Origin: Anaerocolumna xylanovorans DSM 12503
Lineage (GTDB): Bacteria > Bacillota > Clostridia > Lachnospirales > Lachnospiraceae
DNA length: 64,000 bases
Direction: 5' to 3'
Assembly: GCF_900143645.1 (NCBI RefSeq)
Contig: NZ_FRFD01000012.1
Span: 124,001-188,000, forward strand
How positions within the stretch are numbered: the first letter of the stretch is position 1; every line of letters starts with the position of its first letter. The notes under the pieces are model-generated. The model was given only the letters and a program-made list of their open reading frames with translations. It did not search any database and was not told the DNA's origin. Below, one piece after another: positions 32,972 through 41,287 of the stretch. A program made the position numbers and the translations under genes.

Positions 32972-33211
32972 ATGAACATCACACAGGCTAATTACACGTT
33001 TATGCCAAAAGATACTCCTAACGAGGGTATTCCCACACTGCCCTGTGACAATCAGGAAGAAAATGCTCCCATTATGATGCCTCTTGCTATGGTGACAATT
33101 AAGAAGCAATGCTTTAAAGGTTTGTATGAACCGGAACAGGGCTTTCAGGCCGGTACTATTTTCCAGGAATTCGATTTGCCCTTTTACGGAACAGGAGGTG
33201 CCTTGCTATGA
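32972..33211 (+). CDS. cotJA: Spore coat protein CotJA
   Basis: 79 residues from the ATG at 32972 (AGAAAGGA upstream). The C-terminal motif YEPEQGFQAGTIFQEFDLPFYG is the CotJA signature. In Bacillus CotJA is needed for assembly of CotJC into the coat. It is the first gene of a tight cotJABC operon; its last codons overlap the cotJB start by 4 nt. Expression during sporulation in the mother cell is expected from homologues. Confidence 0.92.
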   Translation: MNITQANYTFMPKDTPNEGIPTLPCDNQEENAPIMMPLAMVTIKKQCFKGLYEPEQGFQAGTIFQEFDLPFYGTGGALL

Positions 33212-33462
33212 CGGAAGGAAAATGTGAAGCAATGAAAAAACTTCAGGAAGTCAGCTTTGCTCTGGACGAGGTGCGTTTATTCCTGGATACCCATCCTTTT
33301 GACAAGGAAGCTCTTGCCTATTATGAAAATTTTAGGAGCGAAAGAGAAAAAGCTTTGTCAGAATACGAGACTGCCTATGGTCCCATTGAGCAGTACCGGG
33401 TAAAAGAAAATACGATGTGGTACTGGGTTCATTGCCCATGGCCATGGGAAGGAGCAATGTAA
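33208..33462 (+). CDS. cotJB: Spore coat protein CotJB
   Basis: 84 residues. The core LQEVSFALDEVRLFLDTHPFDKEALAYY and C-terminal WYWVHCPWPWEG are characteristic of CotJB. The start overlaps cotJA (ATGA), with GGAGGT 8 nt upstream. Middle gene of the operon; its exact coat role is not known. Confidence 0.95.
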   Translation: MTEGKCEAMKKLQEVSFALDEVRLFLDTHPFDKEALAYYENFRSEREKALSEYETAYGPIEQYRVKENTMWYWVHCPWPWEGAM

Positions 33463-33463
33463 G

Positions 33464-34069
33464 ATGTGGACTTATGAAAGAAGATTACAGTTTCCAGTAA
33501 AAATCTCGACTCCAAATCCGAAAATGGCGCAGCTTATTATAAGCCAGTTCGGAGGACCTGATGGAGAATTAGCCGCTTCCATGCGTTATCTGTCCCAGCG
33601 TTATTCCATGCCTTACAAAGAAATAACCGGCCTGCTGACCGATATCGGTACAGAAGAACTTGCACACATGGAGATTATCAGCGCTATTGTATATCAGCTG
33701 ACAAAGAATCTGACAGCGGAAGATTTAAAAACCAGTGGCTTTGATGCTTATTATATCGACCATACAACCGGTCTATGGCCCCAGGCTGCCGGCGGAATTC
33801 CTTTTAACTCCTGCTTTTTCCAGTCAAAAGGAGATGCTTTGACAGACCTGACAGAAGATCTGGCAGCTGAACAGAAGGCCAGGACCACCTATGACAATAT
33901 CCTCCGTTTGGTTACAGATCCTGAAATCGTAGAGCCTATCCGTTTCCTAAGAGAGAGGGAAGTTATCCACTTCCAGCGTTTCGGTGAAGCTTTGGTACGA
34001 GTTCAGGAGCATATGGATGCTAAGAATTTCTATGCAATGAATCCGGAACTGGATAAAATTATGTCATAA
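33464..34069 (+). CDS. cotJC: CotJC, manganese-catalase-like spore coat protein
   Basis: 201 residues, ferritin-like di-metal fold. The ligand motifs GGPDGELAASMRYLSQ (Glu), DIGTEELAHMEII (Glu/His) and DLAAEQKARTTY, REVIHFQRFG (Glu/His) are complete, so Mn-catalase activity is possible. It starts 1 nt after cotJB ends, with the ribosome site inside cotJB. It ends at a hairpin terminator. Confidence 0.95.
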   Translation: MWTYERRLQFPVKISTPNPKMAQLIISQFGGPDGELAASMRYLSQRYSMPYKEITGLLTDIGTEELAHMEIISAIVYQLTKNLTAEDLKTSGFDAYYIDHTTGLWPQAAGGIPFNSCFFQSKGDALTDLTEDLAAEQKARTTYDNILRLVTDPEIVEPIRFLREREVIHFQRFGEALVRVQEHMDAKNFYAMNPELDKIMS

Positions 34070-34106
34070 ACCAGCTATACCCATTTTCAAAAGATCCATT
34101 TACCCT

Positions 34107-34158
34107 AAAAGCGGCTTTTGATATGTCATCCTGCATAATATATCTCAAAGCCGCTTAT
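34107..34158 (+). terminator. Terminator of cotJABC
   Basis: AAAGCGGCTTTTGATAT pairs with ATATCTCAAAGCCGCTT, followed by ATTTAAAAG. Weak U-tract but a long stem. Confidence 0.7.
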
Positions 34159-34244
34159 TTAAAAGCTCATTAAATCAGATATATCCTTAATTTATTAGTT
34201 TTTGTCGCTTTCTGCTTTGTTATGATTTTTTAAAGCTTTGAATT

Positions 34245-35171
34245 TTATATTTTTACTCTATTCCGGTAATCAATTGTAACATTAATATCCTGATCGTAAT
34301 TTCCGAAATTTTTTCCGAAAATGGTAATACCCCCTACATTTCTGGCTGTCTCCGTATTTGCAATCCTAAGCACAATATCTTGTCCATAGCTGATACCAAG
34401 CTCACCTATTGTCACGTTTGAAATACTTATACCGTCCATATAGCTTCCTTCCGTACTGACCAGCAATGTTTTCAATAAGCCATGCTGGGTTCCGTGGTTC
34501 CACCAATCAGGTGTGAACACGCCTTTACTGTCCCCAAAATCTCCGGGAGAAGTCCACATTCCAACTTCAATCCCATTGATAAAAAAGCTGATGTCAGATG
34601 GCCAGTTTTCATTATAGCCCGGAGCTTCCGAACAAATTTCCATGGAAATTTCTATGTACCGGGCCTCCTGGTTTCCGAGCAGATAATTTGGAATACGATA
34701 TTCAACCCAACCGCTGCCAAACCACAAAATGTTTGCCTTCGTATGATCAGGATCCGCAAAATATCTGGGATCATCAAGCAGGCCGATTATCCTGGAATCT
34801 GAAGACAGCCCGCAGGTAGGGGTAATGCTGTAAGCGTGATACTGTCCAACAGGAATAGAATGCTTGATGGTACTGCTTTGTTTTCCTCTCGGCCGAAAAA
34901 ATAACACTGCCTGGTCCAGATCAAGATTACATATTTTTTGAATACCTCGGATGCCGGAAGAGTTCTCACATTTAATAATTCCTGCCTCTTCCAATTGCTG
35001 AATGTGCCTGGTTACTATAGCAGAGGACATCTCCAGGGCTTCGGCTATCTCTTTCACATTCATCGGTCCGCAGGATAGCATCTCCAAAATACGAATGCGG
35101 GTTGCCGAAGAAAGCGCTTCAAAAAATTTGATATTGTCTGTGCTCACATCTATTTTCATAAAAATAACCAT
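34245..35171 (-). CDS. ArsR-type HTH regulator fused to a large sensor-like domain
   Basis: 308 residues from the ATG at 35171 (AAGGAAAGGG upstream); ATG at 35159 is an alternative. The N-terminal ~80 residues form a winged helix of ArsR type (FFEALSSATRIRILEMLSCGP, MNVKEIAEALEMSSAIVTRHIQQLEEAGI). The remaining ~220 residues look like a beta-rich ligand domain with many aromatic residues (WFGSGWVEYRIPNYL, NENWPSDISFFING, GVFTPDWWNHGTQHG), which suggests a sugar-binding-like fold. It is divergent to the DUF4965-type enzyme gene and probably controls it. Confidence 0.82.
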   Translation of the reverse strand: MVIFMKIDVSTDNIKFFEALSSATRIRILEMLSCGPMNVKEIAEALEMSSAIVTRHIQQLEEAGIIKCENSSGIRGIQKICNLDLDQAVLFFRPRGKQSSTIKHSIPVGQYHAYSITPTCGLSSDSRIIGLLDDPRYFADPDHTKANILWFGSGWVEYRIPNYLLGNQEARYIEISMEICSEAPGYNENWPSDISFFINGIEVGMWTSPGDFGDSKGVFTPDWWNHGTQHGLLKTLLVSTEGSYMDGISISNVTIGELGISYGQDIVLRIANTETARNVGGITIFGKNFGNYDQDINVTIDYRNRVKI

Positions 35172-35248
35172 ACCCTTTCCTTTACCTGCAAACTTTGGCC
35201 CGCAGGCATGAATTTGCATGTGAAAAATGCTTTTTATTTTTGTATTTT

Positions 35249-35277
35249 ATTGTATAACCAAATAGTTAACAAGTCAA
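35249..35277 (-). promoter_or_regulatory. Promoter of the ArsR-sensor gene
   Basis: Minus strand: TTGACT (35277-35272), 17-nt spacer containing GTTAAC, TACAAT (35254-35249). Confidence 0.8.
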
Positions 35278-35374
35278 GAAATCTTCTAAAAGCCCTGTTG
35301 TGAATATTTATTTTCCATTCACTCTCTGATTATTTCATATAAGGCATATATGCATGTTAAATTGAAAGTTCCTA

Positions 35375-35403
35375 TTGACAATTGAAAATGTGCTTTTTAT
35401 AAT
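35375..35403 (+). promoter_or_regulatory. Promoter of the DUF4965-type enzyme gene
   Basis: TTGACA (35375-35380), 17-nt spacer, TATAAT (35398-35403). Both hexamers are consensus, so a repressor is likely needed. Confidence 0.88.
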
Positions 35404-35404
35404 T

Positions 35405-35444
35405 AAGTTACATTTTAGTTATATTATTAACTTTCAAGTTACAT
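35405..35444. promoter_or_regulatory. Direct repeats, candidate operator
   Basis: AAGTTACAT occurs at 35405-35413 and 35436-35444, 31 bp apart (three helical turns), with a degenerate copy TAGTTATAT between them (35416-35424). They lie over the start of transcription of the enzyme gene. The divergent ArsR-type protein is the likely binder. Confidence 0.5.
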
Positions 35445-35457
35445 AAAGGAGGACATT

Positions 35458-37482
35458 ATGAATACTCAATTCAGAGCACCTGCCATTCCATTGGTTACGG
35501 TGGACCCCTATTTTAACGTATGGTCGATGACCGACCGGCTAAACGGAGACTATACCCGTCACTGGACAGGAGCAAAAAACTCCATGACCGGACTTATCCT
35601 GGTAGACGGCAATCCATTCTTATTTGCCGGAAAGCTTCCTCCCAGTGCGGGACAATCCGATTATCCTGATTGTCCTGACATGAAGCAAAATAATCTGGAA
35701 ATCAAGCCGCTTTCCAGCATATACACATTTTCAGACGGAGGTATCGAACTGACTGTTGATTTTACAACGCCCCTTTTGATGGAGGATCTTGACCTTCTGG
35801 CAAGACCTGCATCTTATATCACTTTCAAAGCCTCATCAATTGACGGAAAAAATCATAGGGTAAGTATCTATTTCGATATAACAGCTGAGTGGTGCGTGAA
35901 TAACACCAGGCAGGAGGTATTATTAGGCCGTAAAAGTCTTAGTGATGATATCGCTTGTGTATACGCCAGGGCAGCAGAGCAGAATGTCTTAAACCGTACC
36001 GGAGATGACTTGCGTATAGACTGGGGTTCAGTGAATCTGGCTGCTATAAAGACCCCGGGTTCGATGGTTCGTACCGGTGATTCTGGTTTAAGGAAAACTT
36101 TTATACTTACCGGTAACATTGCAGAAGAAGACCTGCCTGCAGAGGAGGCTGCCCCCGTAATGGAAGCATGGCCTGTTCTGGCCAGTGTGGCCGATTTTGG
36201 GATGGTCACCCCGGAAAAATATGCCTCTGCCTGTCTGGTACTGGCTTATGATGATATTTATTCCGTAGAATATTTTAATCAGAAGCTTCCCGGATACTGG
36301 ACACGTACTTTCTCCTCTTTTGACGAAATGCTAAAGTGCAGTATCTTAAGTTACCGGGATGTTATGGAAAAGTGTTCCCATTTCAATAATACACTAAAAG
36401 CGGATGCTCTCGCAGCCGGCGGAGAAAAATATTATGATTTACTGTCGTTGGCTTACAGGCAGGCAATCGCAGCCCATAAGATTGCAGCAGACCCGGACGG
36501 TAATATTTTATTCTTTTCCAAAGAAAATTTCAGTAATGGCTGTATGGCTACCGTAGATGTCAGTTACCCTTCTATCCCGTTATTTCTGCTGTACAATACC
36601 GAACTGGTGAAGGGTATGATGCGGCCGATTTTCAAATACGCTGCATCGGAAGCCTGGCCTTACGAATTTGCCCCTCACGATGCAGGATGTTATCCAAAAG
36701 CCAACGGCCAGGTATACGGTCTGGAAAATGGAAAGCTGCTTCTTAAATATCAGATGCCAGTTGAAGAATGCGGCAATATGCTGATAATGTCTGCCGCTGT
36801 CAGTATCCGGGATGAAAATGCAGACTTTGCTTCTAAAAATTGGGACCTTTTGTGCAAGTGGGCCGGTTATCTCAAAGAAAACGGGCTGGATCCTGAAAAC
36901 CAGCTATGCACGGATGACTTTGCCGGGCATCTTGCGCATAATGCAAACCTTTCTATTAAGGCCATTGTTGCTCTTGCTGCCTTCTCCAAGATGAGCAGAA
37001 TGCTTGGAAAATTGGATCTGGCGGACGAATACAAGCACCTGTCCGAAGAAATGGCCGCGGAGTGGAAACAGCGGAGTGCAGAAGAGGATCATTATAAGCT
37101 GGCTTTTGGCACCACAGGAACCTGGAGTATGAAATACAATATGGTATGGGACGAATTGCTTGGGTTAAATGTCTTTCCAAAAGATATTATCCAAAAAGAA
37201 GCCGGTTATTACTTAAAACAGATGAACCAATACGGACTTCCGCTGGACTCTCGGAATACCTATACAAAGTCGGACTGGATGGTATGGGTGGCTACCCTGT
37301 GCAATTCAAGAGAACTATTTGACACAATTATTCATTCGCTTTGGTGCTCCCTTTGTGAAACCACCAGCCGCGTTCCCTTTACCGACTGGTATGATACGGT
37401 GACCGGCCGCCAAATAGGATTTCAGAACCGTTCAGTGCTTGGCGGCATATTCATCAAACTCCTTCACGATAAGACAGTATGA
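35458..37482 (+). CDS. Glutaminase-A-like / DUF4965 domain enzyme
   Basis: 674 residues, ATG after AAAGGAGGACATT. No signal peptide, so it is probably cytoplasmic, unlike the secreted fungal relatives. The N-terminal part (about 1-270: VTVDPYFNVWSMTDRLNGDYTRHW, then ELTVDFTTPL) is a DUF5127-like beta domain; the C-terminal part (about 330-670) is an alpha/alpha toroid with SYPSIPLFLLYNTELVKGM, ECGNMLIM and PFTDWYDT. This resembles the DUF4965/DUF1793 (GtaA) family. Some members are called glutaminases, but many bacterial ones are likely glycosidases, which would suit the sugar-like sensor in the divergent regulator. Substrate unknown. Confidence 0.8.
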   Translation: MNTQFRAPAIPLVTVDPYFNVWSMTDRLNGDYTRHWTGAKNSMTGLILVDGNPFLFAGKLPPSAGQSDYPDCPDMKQNNLEIKPLSSIYTFSDGGIELTVDFTTPLLMEDLDLLARPASYITFKASSIDGKNHRVSIYFDITAEWCVNNTRQEVLLGRKSLSDDIACVYARAAEQNVLNRTGDDLRIDWGSVNLAAIKTPGSMVRTGDSGLRKTFILTGNIAEEDLPAEEAAPVMEAWPVLASVADFGMVTPEKYASACLVLAYDDIYSVEYFNQKLPGYWTRTFSSFDEMLKCSILSYRDVMEKCSHFNNTLKADALAAGGEKYYDLLSLAYRQAIAAHKIAADPDGNILFFSKENFSNGCMATVDVSYPSIPLFLLYNTELVKGMMRPIFKYAASEAWPYEFAPHDAGCYPKANGQVYGLENGKLLLKYQMPVEECGNMLIMSAAVSIRDENADFASKNWDLLCKWAGYLKENGLDPENQLCTDDFAGHLAHNANLSIKAIVALAAFSKMSRMLGKLDLADEYKHLSEEMAAEWKQRSAEEDHYKLAFGTTGTWSMKYNMVWDELLGLNVFPKDIIQKEAGYYLKQMNQYGLPLDSRNTYTKSDWMVWVATLCNSRELFDTIIHSLWCSLCETTSRVPFTDWYDTVTGRQIGFQNRSVLGGIFIKLLHDKTV

Positions 37483-37558
37483 TTTCATTGCAGATGCTAC
37501 CGCTTCCAGGTTAATTTTTGTTATAGGGGTTATATTTTGGAAAGTCAATGGATGAATT

Positions 37559-37610
37559 TAAAAGCTGCTACAGTATGTGTAACTTCCGCAACACACTGTA
37601 ACAGCTTTTC
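37559..37610. terminator. Bidirectional terminator
   Basis: AAAAGCTGCTACAGTATGTGT pairs with ACACACTGTAACAGCTTTT (shown only in part as a repeat), between the convergent DUF4965-type gene and metG. Confidence 0.88.
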
Positions 37611-37636
37611 CAGTCTTTCATATAGGCCTAAGGTTT

Positions 37637-39619
37637 TTAGCAGATTTCCGCTCCGGGTGTCATATCCTTTTCCGGTACCATGAGTGCAAGGCCGCCATTC
37701 TCATCCTCTGCACATAATAACATTCCTTCTGATAGAATTCCGGCAAGTTTCGCGGGCTTTAGATTAACTAATACCATGACCTTCTTTCCTACCATCTGCT
37801 CCGGTGTGTAATATGCCTTAATACCGGATACAATCTGCTTTACCTGGCTTCCGATCTTTACCTGGGAGCAAAGGAGCTTCTTGGACTTTGGAACTTCCTC
37901 ACAGGCGATAATCTCACCGACCTGAAACTGCATTTTAGCAAAATCCTCATAGGTAATTTCTTCTTTGGCAGGAAGGTCAATCACTGTTTCCTGTCCTTTA
38001 TCATCTGCCTGCTCTCCGCCATCTTCCTCTTTCACTTCGGCGGCTTTCTGCGCTTCCACTTTCTCAAGGACTTCTTTGATGTCAAGTCTTGCAAATAAGA
38101 TCTCCGGTGTCTTTGTAACCTGATTTCCGTCAGGATACAAACCGAACTCCTTAAGATTATCTATATTTCTTAAGCCTGCATTTAACTGGCTAAGAATCTT
38201 ATCGGCGGTTTCAGGCATAAAAGCTTTTAACAGGCTGGCACCGATTGTAATACTTTCTACCAGGTTATAAAGGACGGTCTCAAGCCTTTCCTTCTTATCC
38301 TCTTCCTTTGCCAGGGCCCAGGGCATTGTCTCATCAATGTATTTATTGCATCTCTTAAACAGGGTAAAGATTTCCGTAAGAGCATCTGCCACTCTTAACT
38401 GCTCCATCTTTGCCACTACCTTATCACCGGTCCTAACAGCCAGTTCCTTTAATTCCTCGTCTACCGGCTCTTTAACACCTGCATTTCGAACGGTACCGTC
38501 AAAATATTTATTGGACATGGAAATCGTTCTGTTTACCAGATTTCCAAGGGTGTTGGCAAGATCAGAATTCATTCTCTCAACCATTAGTTCCCATGTTATT
38601 ACTCCGTCATTGTCAAAGGGCATCTCATGAAGTACAAAGTATCTGACTGCATCCACGCCAAAATAGGACACCAACTCATCCGCATAAAGCACATTTCCCT
38701 TGGACTTACTCATCTTGCCCTCTCCCTGCAATAACCAGGGATGACCAAATACCTGCTTCGGAAGCGGCACATCAAGTGCCATTAGCATAATGGGCCAGTA
38801 AATGGTATGGAATCTTAAGATATCCTTTCCAATCAGGTGAAGGTCTGCCGGCCAGTACTTTTTATACAGCTCGCCATGATTGCCGTCGGCATCAAAGCCC
38901 AAACCGGTAATATAGTTGCTTAATGCATCCAGCCATACATAAACCACGTGGCTTTTATCAAAGCTTACGGGTATTCCCCATTTAAAGGAAGTTCTGGATA
39001 CGCAAAGATCCTGGAGTCCGGGCAGAAGGAAATTATTCATCATCTCGTTCTTTCTGCTCTCCGGCTGGATAAATTCAGGATGCGTCTTAATATGATCAAT
39101 AAGCCTGTCGGTATAATTGCTTAACTTTAAGAAGTAAGCCTCCTCCTTAGCAGGCTGTACCTCTGCTCCGCAGTCGGGACATTTGCCGTCTACCACCTGG
39201 GACGGGGTAAAGAAAGATTCGCAGGGAGTACAATAAAGTCCCTCATAATATCCCTTATAGATATCTCCCTTCTCATAAAGCTTCTGAAAGATTTTCTGAA
39301 CCTGTTCCTCATGGTAAGTATCTGTCGTACGGATAAATTTATCATAGGAGGTATTCATCAGGTCCCATATATCTTTAATCTGTCCGGCAACTCCGTCTAC
39401 AAATTCTTTCGGGGTAATCCCTGCAGCCTCTGCCTTATTCTCAATCTTCTGTCCATGTTCATCGGTTCCTGTCTGAAAAAACACGTCAAATCCCTGCTGC
39501 CTTTTAAATCTTGCAATACTGTCTGCCAGTACAATCTCATAGGTATTGCCGATATGAGGCTTCCCTGAGGTATAAGCAATGGCAGTTGTGATATAATAAG
39601 GTTTTTTACAATTACACAT
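37637..39619 (-). CDS. metG: Methionyl-tRNA synthetase
   Basis: 660 residues. It charges tRNA-Met in the cytoplasm. Class I signatures: YTSGKPHIGNTYEI (HIGH variant HIGN) and GKMSKSKGNV (KMSKS). A zinc knuckle is present (CTPCESFFTPSQVVDGKCPDC). The C-terminal ~110 residues are a tRNA-binding OB-fold domain (FQVGEIIACEEVPKSKKLL...VNLKPAKLAGILSEGML), joined by a Glu-rich linker. It sits behind a T-box leader, so it is controlled by tRNA-Met charging. Confidence 0.98.
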   Translation of the reverse strand: MCNCKKPYYITTAIAYTSGKPHIGNTYEIVLADSIARFKRQQGFDVFFQTGTDEHGQKIENKAEAAGITPKEFVDGVAGQIKDIWDLMNTSYDKFIRTTDTYHEEQVQKIFQKLYEKGDIYKGYYEGLYCTPCESFFTPSQVVDGKCPDCGAEVQPAKEEAYFLKLSNYTDRLIDHIKTHPEFIQPESRKNEMMNNFLLPGLQDLCVSRTSFKWGIPVSFDKSHVVYVWLDALSNYITGLGFDADGNHGELYKKYWPADLHLIGKDILRFHTIYWPIMLMALDVPLPKQVFGHPWLLQGEGKMSKSKGNVLYADELVSYFGVDAVRYFVLHEMPFDNDGVITWELMVERMNSDLANTLGNLVNRTISMSNKYFDGTVRNAGVKEPVDEELKELAVRTGDKVVAKMEQLRVADALTEIFTLFKRCNKYIDETMPWALAKEEDKKERLETVLYNLVESITIGASLLKAFMPETADKILSQLNAGLRNIDNLKEFGLYPDGNQVTKTPEILFARLDIKEVLEKVEAQKAAEVKEEDGGEQADDKGQETVIDLPAKEEITYEDFAKMQFQVGEIIACEEVPKSKKLLCSQVKIGSQVKQIVSGIKAYYTPEQMVGKKVMVLVNLKPAKLAGILSEGMLLCAEDENGGLALMVPEKDMTPGAEIC

Positions 39620-39660
39620 AAATAATGCCTCCCGTTACAATTAGAATTTCCTATCATATA

Positions 39661-39690
39661 AAAAAAGCCCCCGTCTTATTTAAAGACGAG
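39661..39690 (-). terminator. T-box-controlled terminator of metG
   Basis: Minus strand: TCGTCTT-taaat-AAGACGGGG then GGCTTTTTTT. Alternative pairing of the T-box sequence upstream would disrupt it. Confidence 0.85.
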
Positions 39691-39948
39691 AACATATTCC
39701 CGCGGTACCACTTTAATTCAGCCCTGATAGGGCCCTCTTTCCTGCTGATCCAACTTGCCCTTTCAGACCGTCTATATTGGACTTATTACAGGTTATCATG
39801 ATAACGGGTGTTCCCGTCGCAGCCTAAAGGTCTCCCATTCGGTGCGAAGCTCCAAGACCATCTTCGATAATTTTCCGTGACCCTCTTTCAGCAATAAAAG
39901 GGCTCTCTGTCCACGTAAAAATAAATCTACTCTTCTTTTCACAGCCTT
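39661..39948 (-). promoter_or_regulatory. T-box riboswitch of metG, probable Met specifier
   Basis: Minus-strand leader with the conserved T-box sequence AAGTGGTACCGCGG (T-box core at 39711-39702), preceded by stem I landmarks: GAAGAGTAGA near the 5' end, ACAGAGAGCC and GCTGAAAGAGGG. The likely specifier is ATG at 39861-39859 in CGAAGATGGTC, which fits Met; I could not fold the stem fully, so the specifier is an inference. A hairpin terminator ends the leader. Uncharged tRNA-Met is expected to allow read-through into metG. Confidence 0.93.
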
Positions 39949-40005
39949 TGATTATTATATATAGTATTGTCAACTTTAATCGACATCATACATCAATTGA
40001 ATTTT

Positions 40006-40034
40006 AGCATAACACCCGGCTCAATTTTTGTCAA
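40006..40034 (-). promoter_or_regulatory. Promoter of metG
   Basis: Minus strand: TTGACA (40034-40029), 17-nt spacer, TATGCT (40011-40006). A second TTGACA lies nearer the leader (about 39970) but has no good -10. Confidence 0.75.
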
Positions 40035-40084
40035 CTCTGATTTTCCAGTGCCTTGCAGAAAATCCATAAGGATTTCACAAAAAA

Positions 40085-40136
40085 ACTGCTGCAAAATTCT
40101 AAGCACAGCTTCAATAATTAAGAATTTTGCAACAGT
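40085..40136 (-). terminator. Terminator of the two-repeat surface protein gene
   Basis: Minus-strand stem ACTGTTGCAAAATTCT / AGAATTTTGCAGCAGT followed by TTTTTTT, just after the stop at 40152. Confidence 0.9.
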
Positions 40137-40151
40137 CATATTTATCTTATA

Positions 40152-41003
40152 CTACCTTGTAATTTTCTTTTTCTGTGAAAGGACTACCGCACCGCCAAGC
40201 AATACAGCAACTCCGACGATACCTGCTATTGGTAAGATATTATTGGCTTTCTTTGCTGCCGGAGCCTTATCCACTGCACTGACAGCCTTAACACTATCTT
40301 CCTGCGCTATTTCCTTCCCGTCATTTACTGCTGTGTCGGTCATTACATCATCTGTTGCAAGACCGGTAGTTGCCATTAATTCAGGTTCTTTACCCTCAAC
40401 GACTTTTACTTTATCTTCCCCTGTTAAATCATAAATGAACTTAGCATTGTCTTCATTATACGGACGAATACCAACTTCAATATAACCGTCAAGGGGAGTC
40501 GTATACATAATAGAGATACCCTTGGCTTCCAACTTAGATGCCTTATCCTCAAACAGTGCTTTATTTACTTCATCCTGTCTGGTTACAAGGTCATTATCAA
40601 TCATTTCGGAAGATACTGCTGTGTCCGGAGCTACCGCCTCATTGGTTTTATATAATACCGCTTCCTCTCCTTTCACAACCTTAACTTTGTCCTTACCAAA
40701 TATATCATACAAATAATTTGCATTATCATCACTGAATGGAGTAATACCAATTTCAACATAATTATCAGCCTGGCTGGTTTGGGTTACGGTAAAGCCCTTC
40801 TTTTCAATCTCATTAAAATGATCAGCAAACACATACTGGTCAATTTCACTTTGCAATTTTAATAAATCACTTTCTGCCCCTGTATCCTGTGTGGTTACTT
40901 CTGCCGATTTACTATCAATTGTATCTGCAAATGCCACTCCGGTGTAAAAGGTGGATACACATAAACCTAACATAATCGCTTTCAGAAACTTTGTTTTTAT
41001 CAT
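40152..41003 (-). CDS. Secreted two-repeat protein with C-terminal anchor
   Basis: 283 residues from the ATG at 41003 (GAGGT 8 nt upstream); the longer ORF is not supported. Signal peptide ending ...TGVAFA-DT. Two ~70-residue repeats follow, about residues 55-125 and 140-210: DNYVEIGITPFSDDNANYLYDI versus DGYIEVGIRPYNEDNAKFIYDL, each followed by KDKVKVVKGEE or EDKVKVVEGKE. The C-terminus is NILPIAGIVGVAVLLGG, then VVLSQKKK, a layout like a sortase substrate with LPIAG in place of LPxTG, or simply a membrane anchor. The function is unknown. Confidence 0.75.
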   Translation of the reverse strand: MIKTKFLKAIMLGLCVSTFYTGVAFADTIDSKSAEVTTQDTGAESDLLKLQSEIDQYVFADHFNEIEKKGFTVTQTSQADNYVEIGITPFSDDNANYLYDIFGKDKVKVVKGEEAVLYKTNEAVAPDTAVSSEMIDNDLVTRQDEVNKALFEDKASKLEAKGISIMYTTPLDGYIEVGIRPYNEDNAKFIYDLTGEDKVKVVEGKEPELMATTGLATDDVMTDTAVNDGKEIAQEDSVKAVSAVDKAPAAKKANNILPIAGIVGVAVLLGGAVVLSQKKKITR

Positions 41004-41287
41004 AAATAATACCTCGTTTTTCTCAGTGCAAGTTTTATAGTAACTTCTATCCGGATATGTTTTTAACTTTGTTTTATCTGGTAATCTCATTTGTACCGAA
41101 AAAATTATTTAAGTATCTCCTTTCTTTAGCCTTTACACTGATTAGACGAGAGTATTTATTTAGAGGTTCCATATTATTGTTAATGTAATAAATTCCATAT
41201 TGTTTTCTTCTGATTTGTGGGTCAGCCGGCTGATACAGTTGGAAAGAGCCTTTGGTGTTCTGAAAAAAGAAAGGCTTTAAGTCATAG
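41004..41287. other. Intergenic region between gntR and the two-repeat protein gene
   Basis: No gene supported. A minus-strand hairpin (AGCCTTT...AAAGGCT near 41245-41275) may be a weak gntR terminator. Confidence 0.4.
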
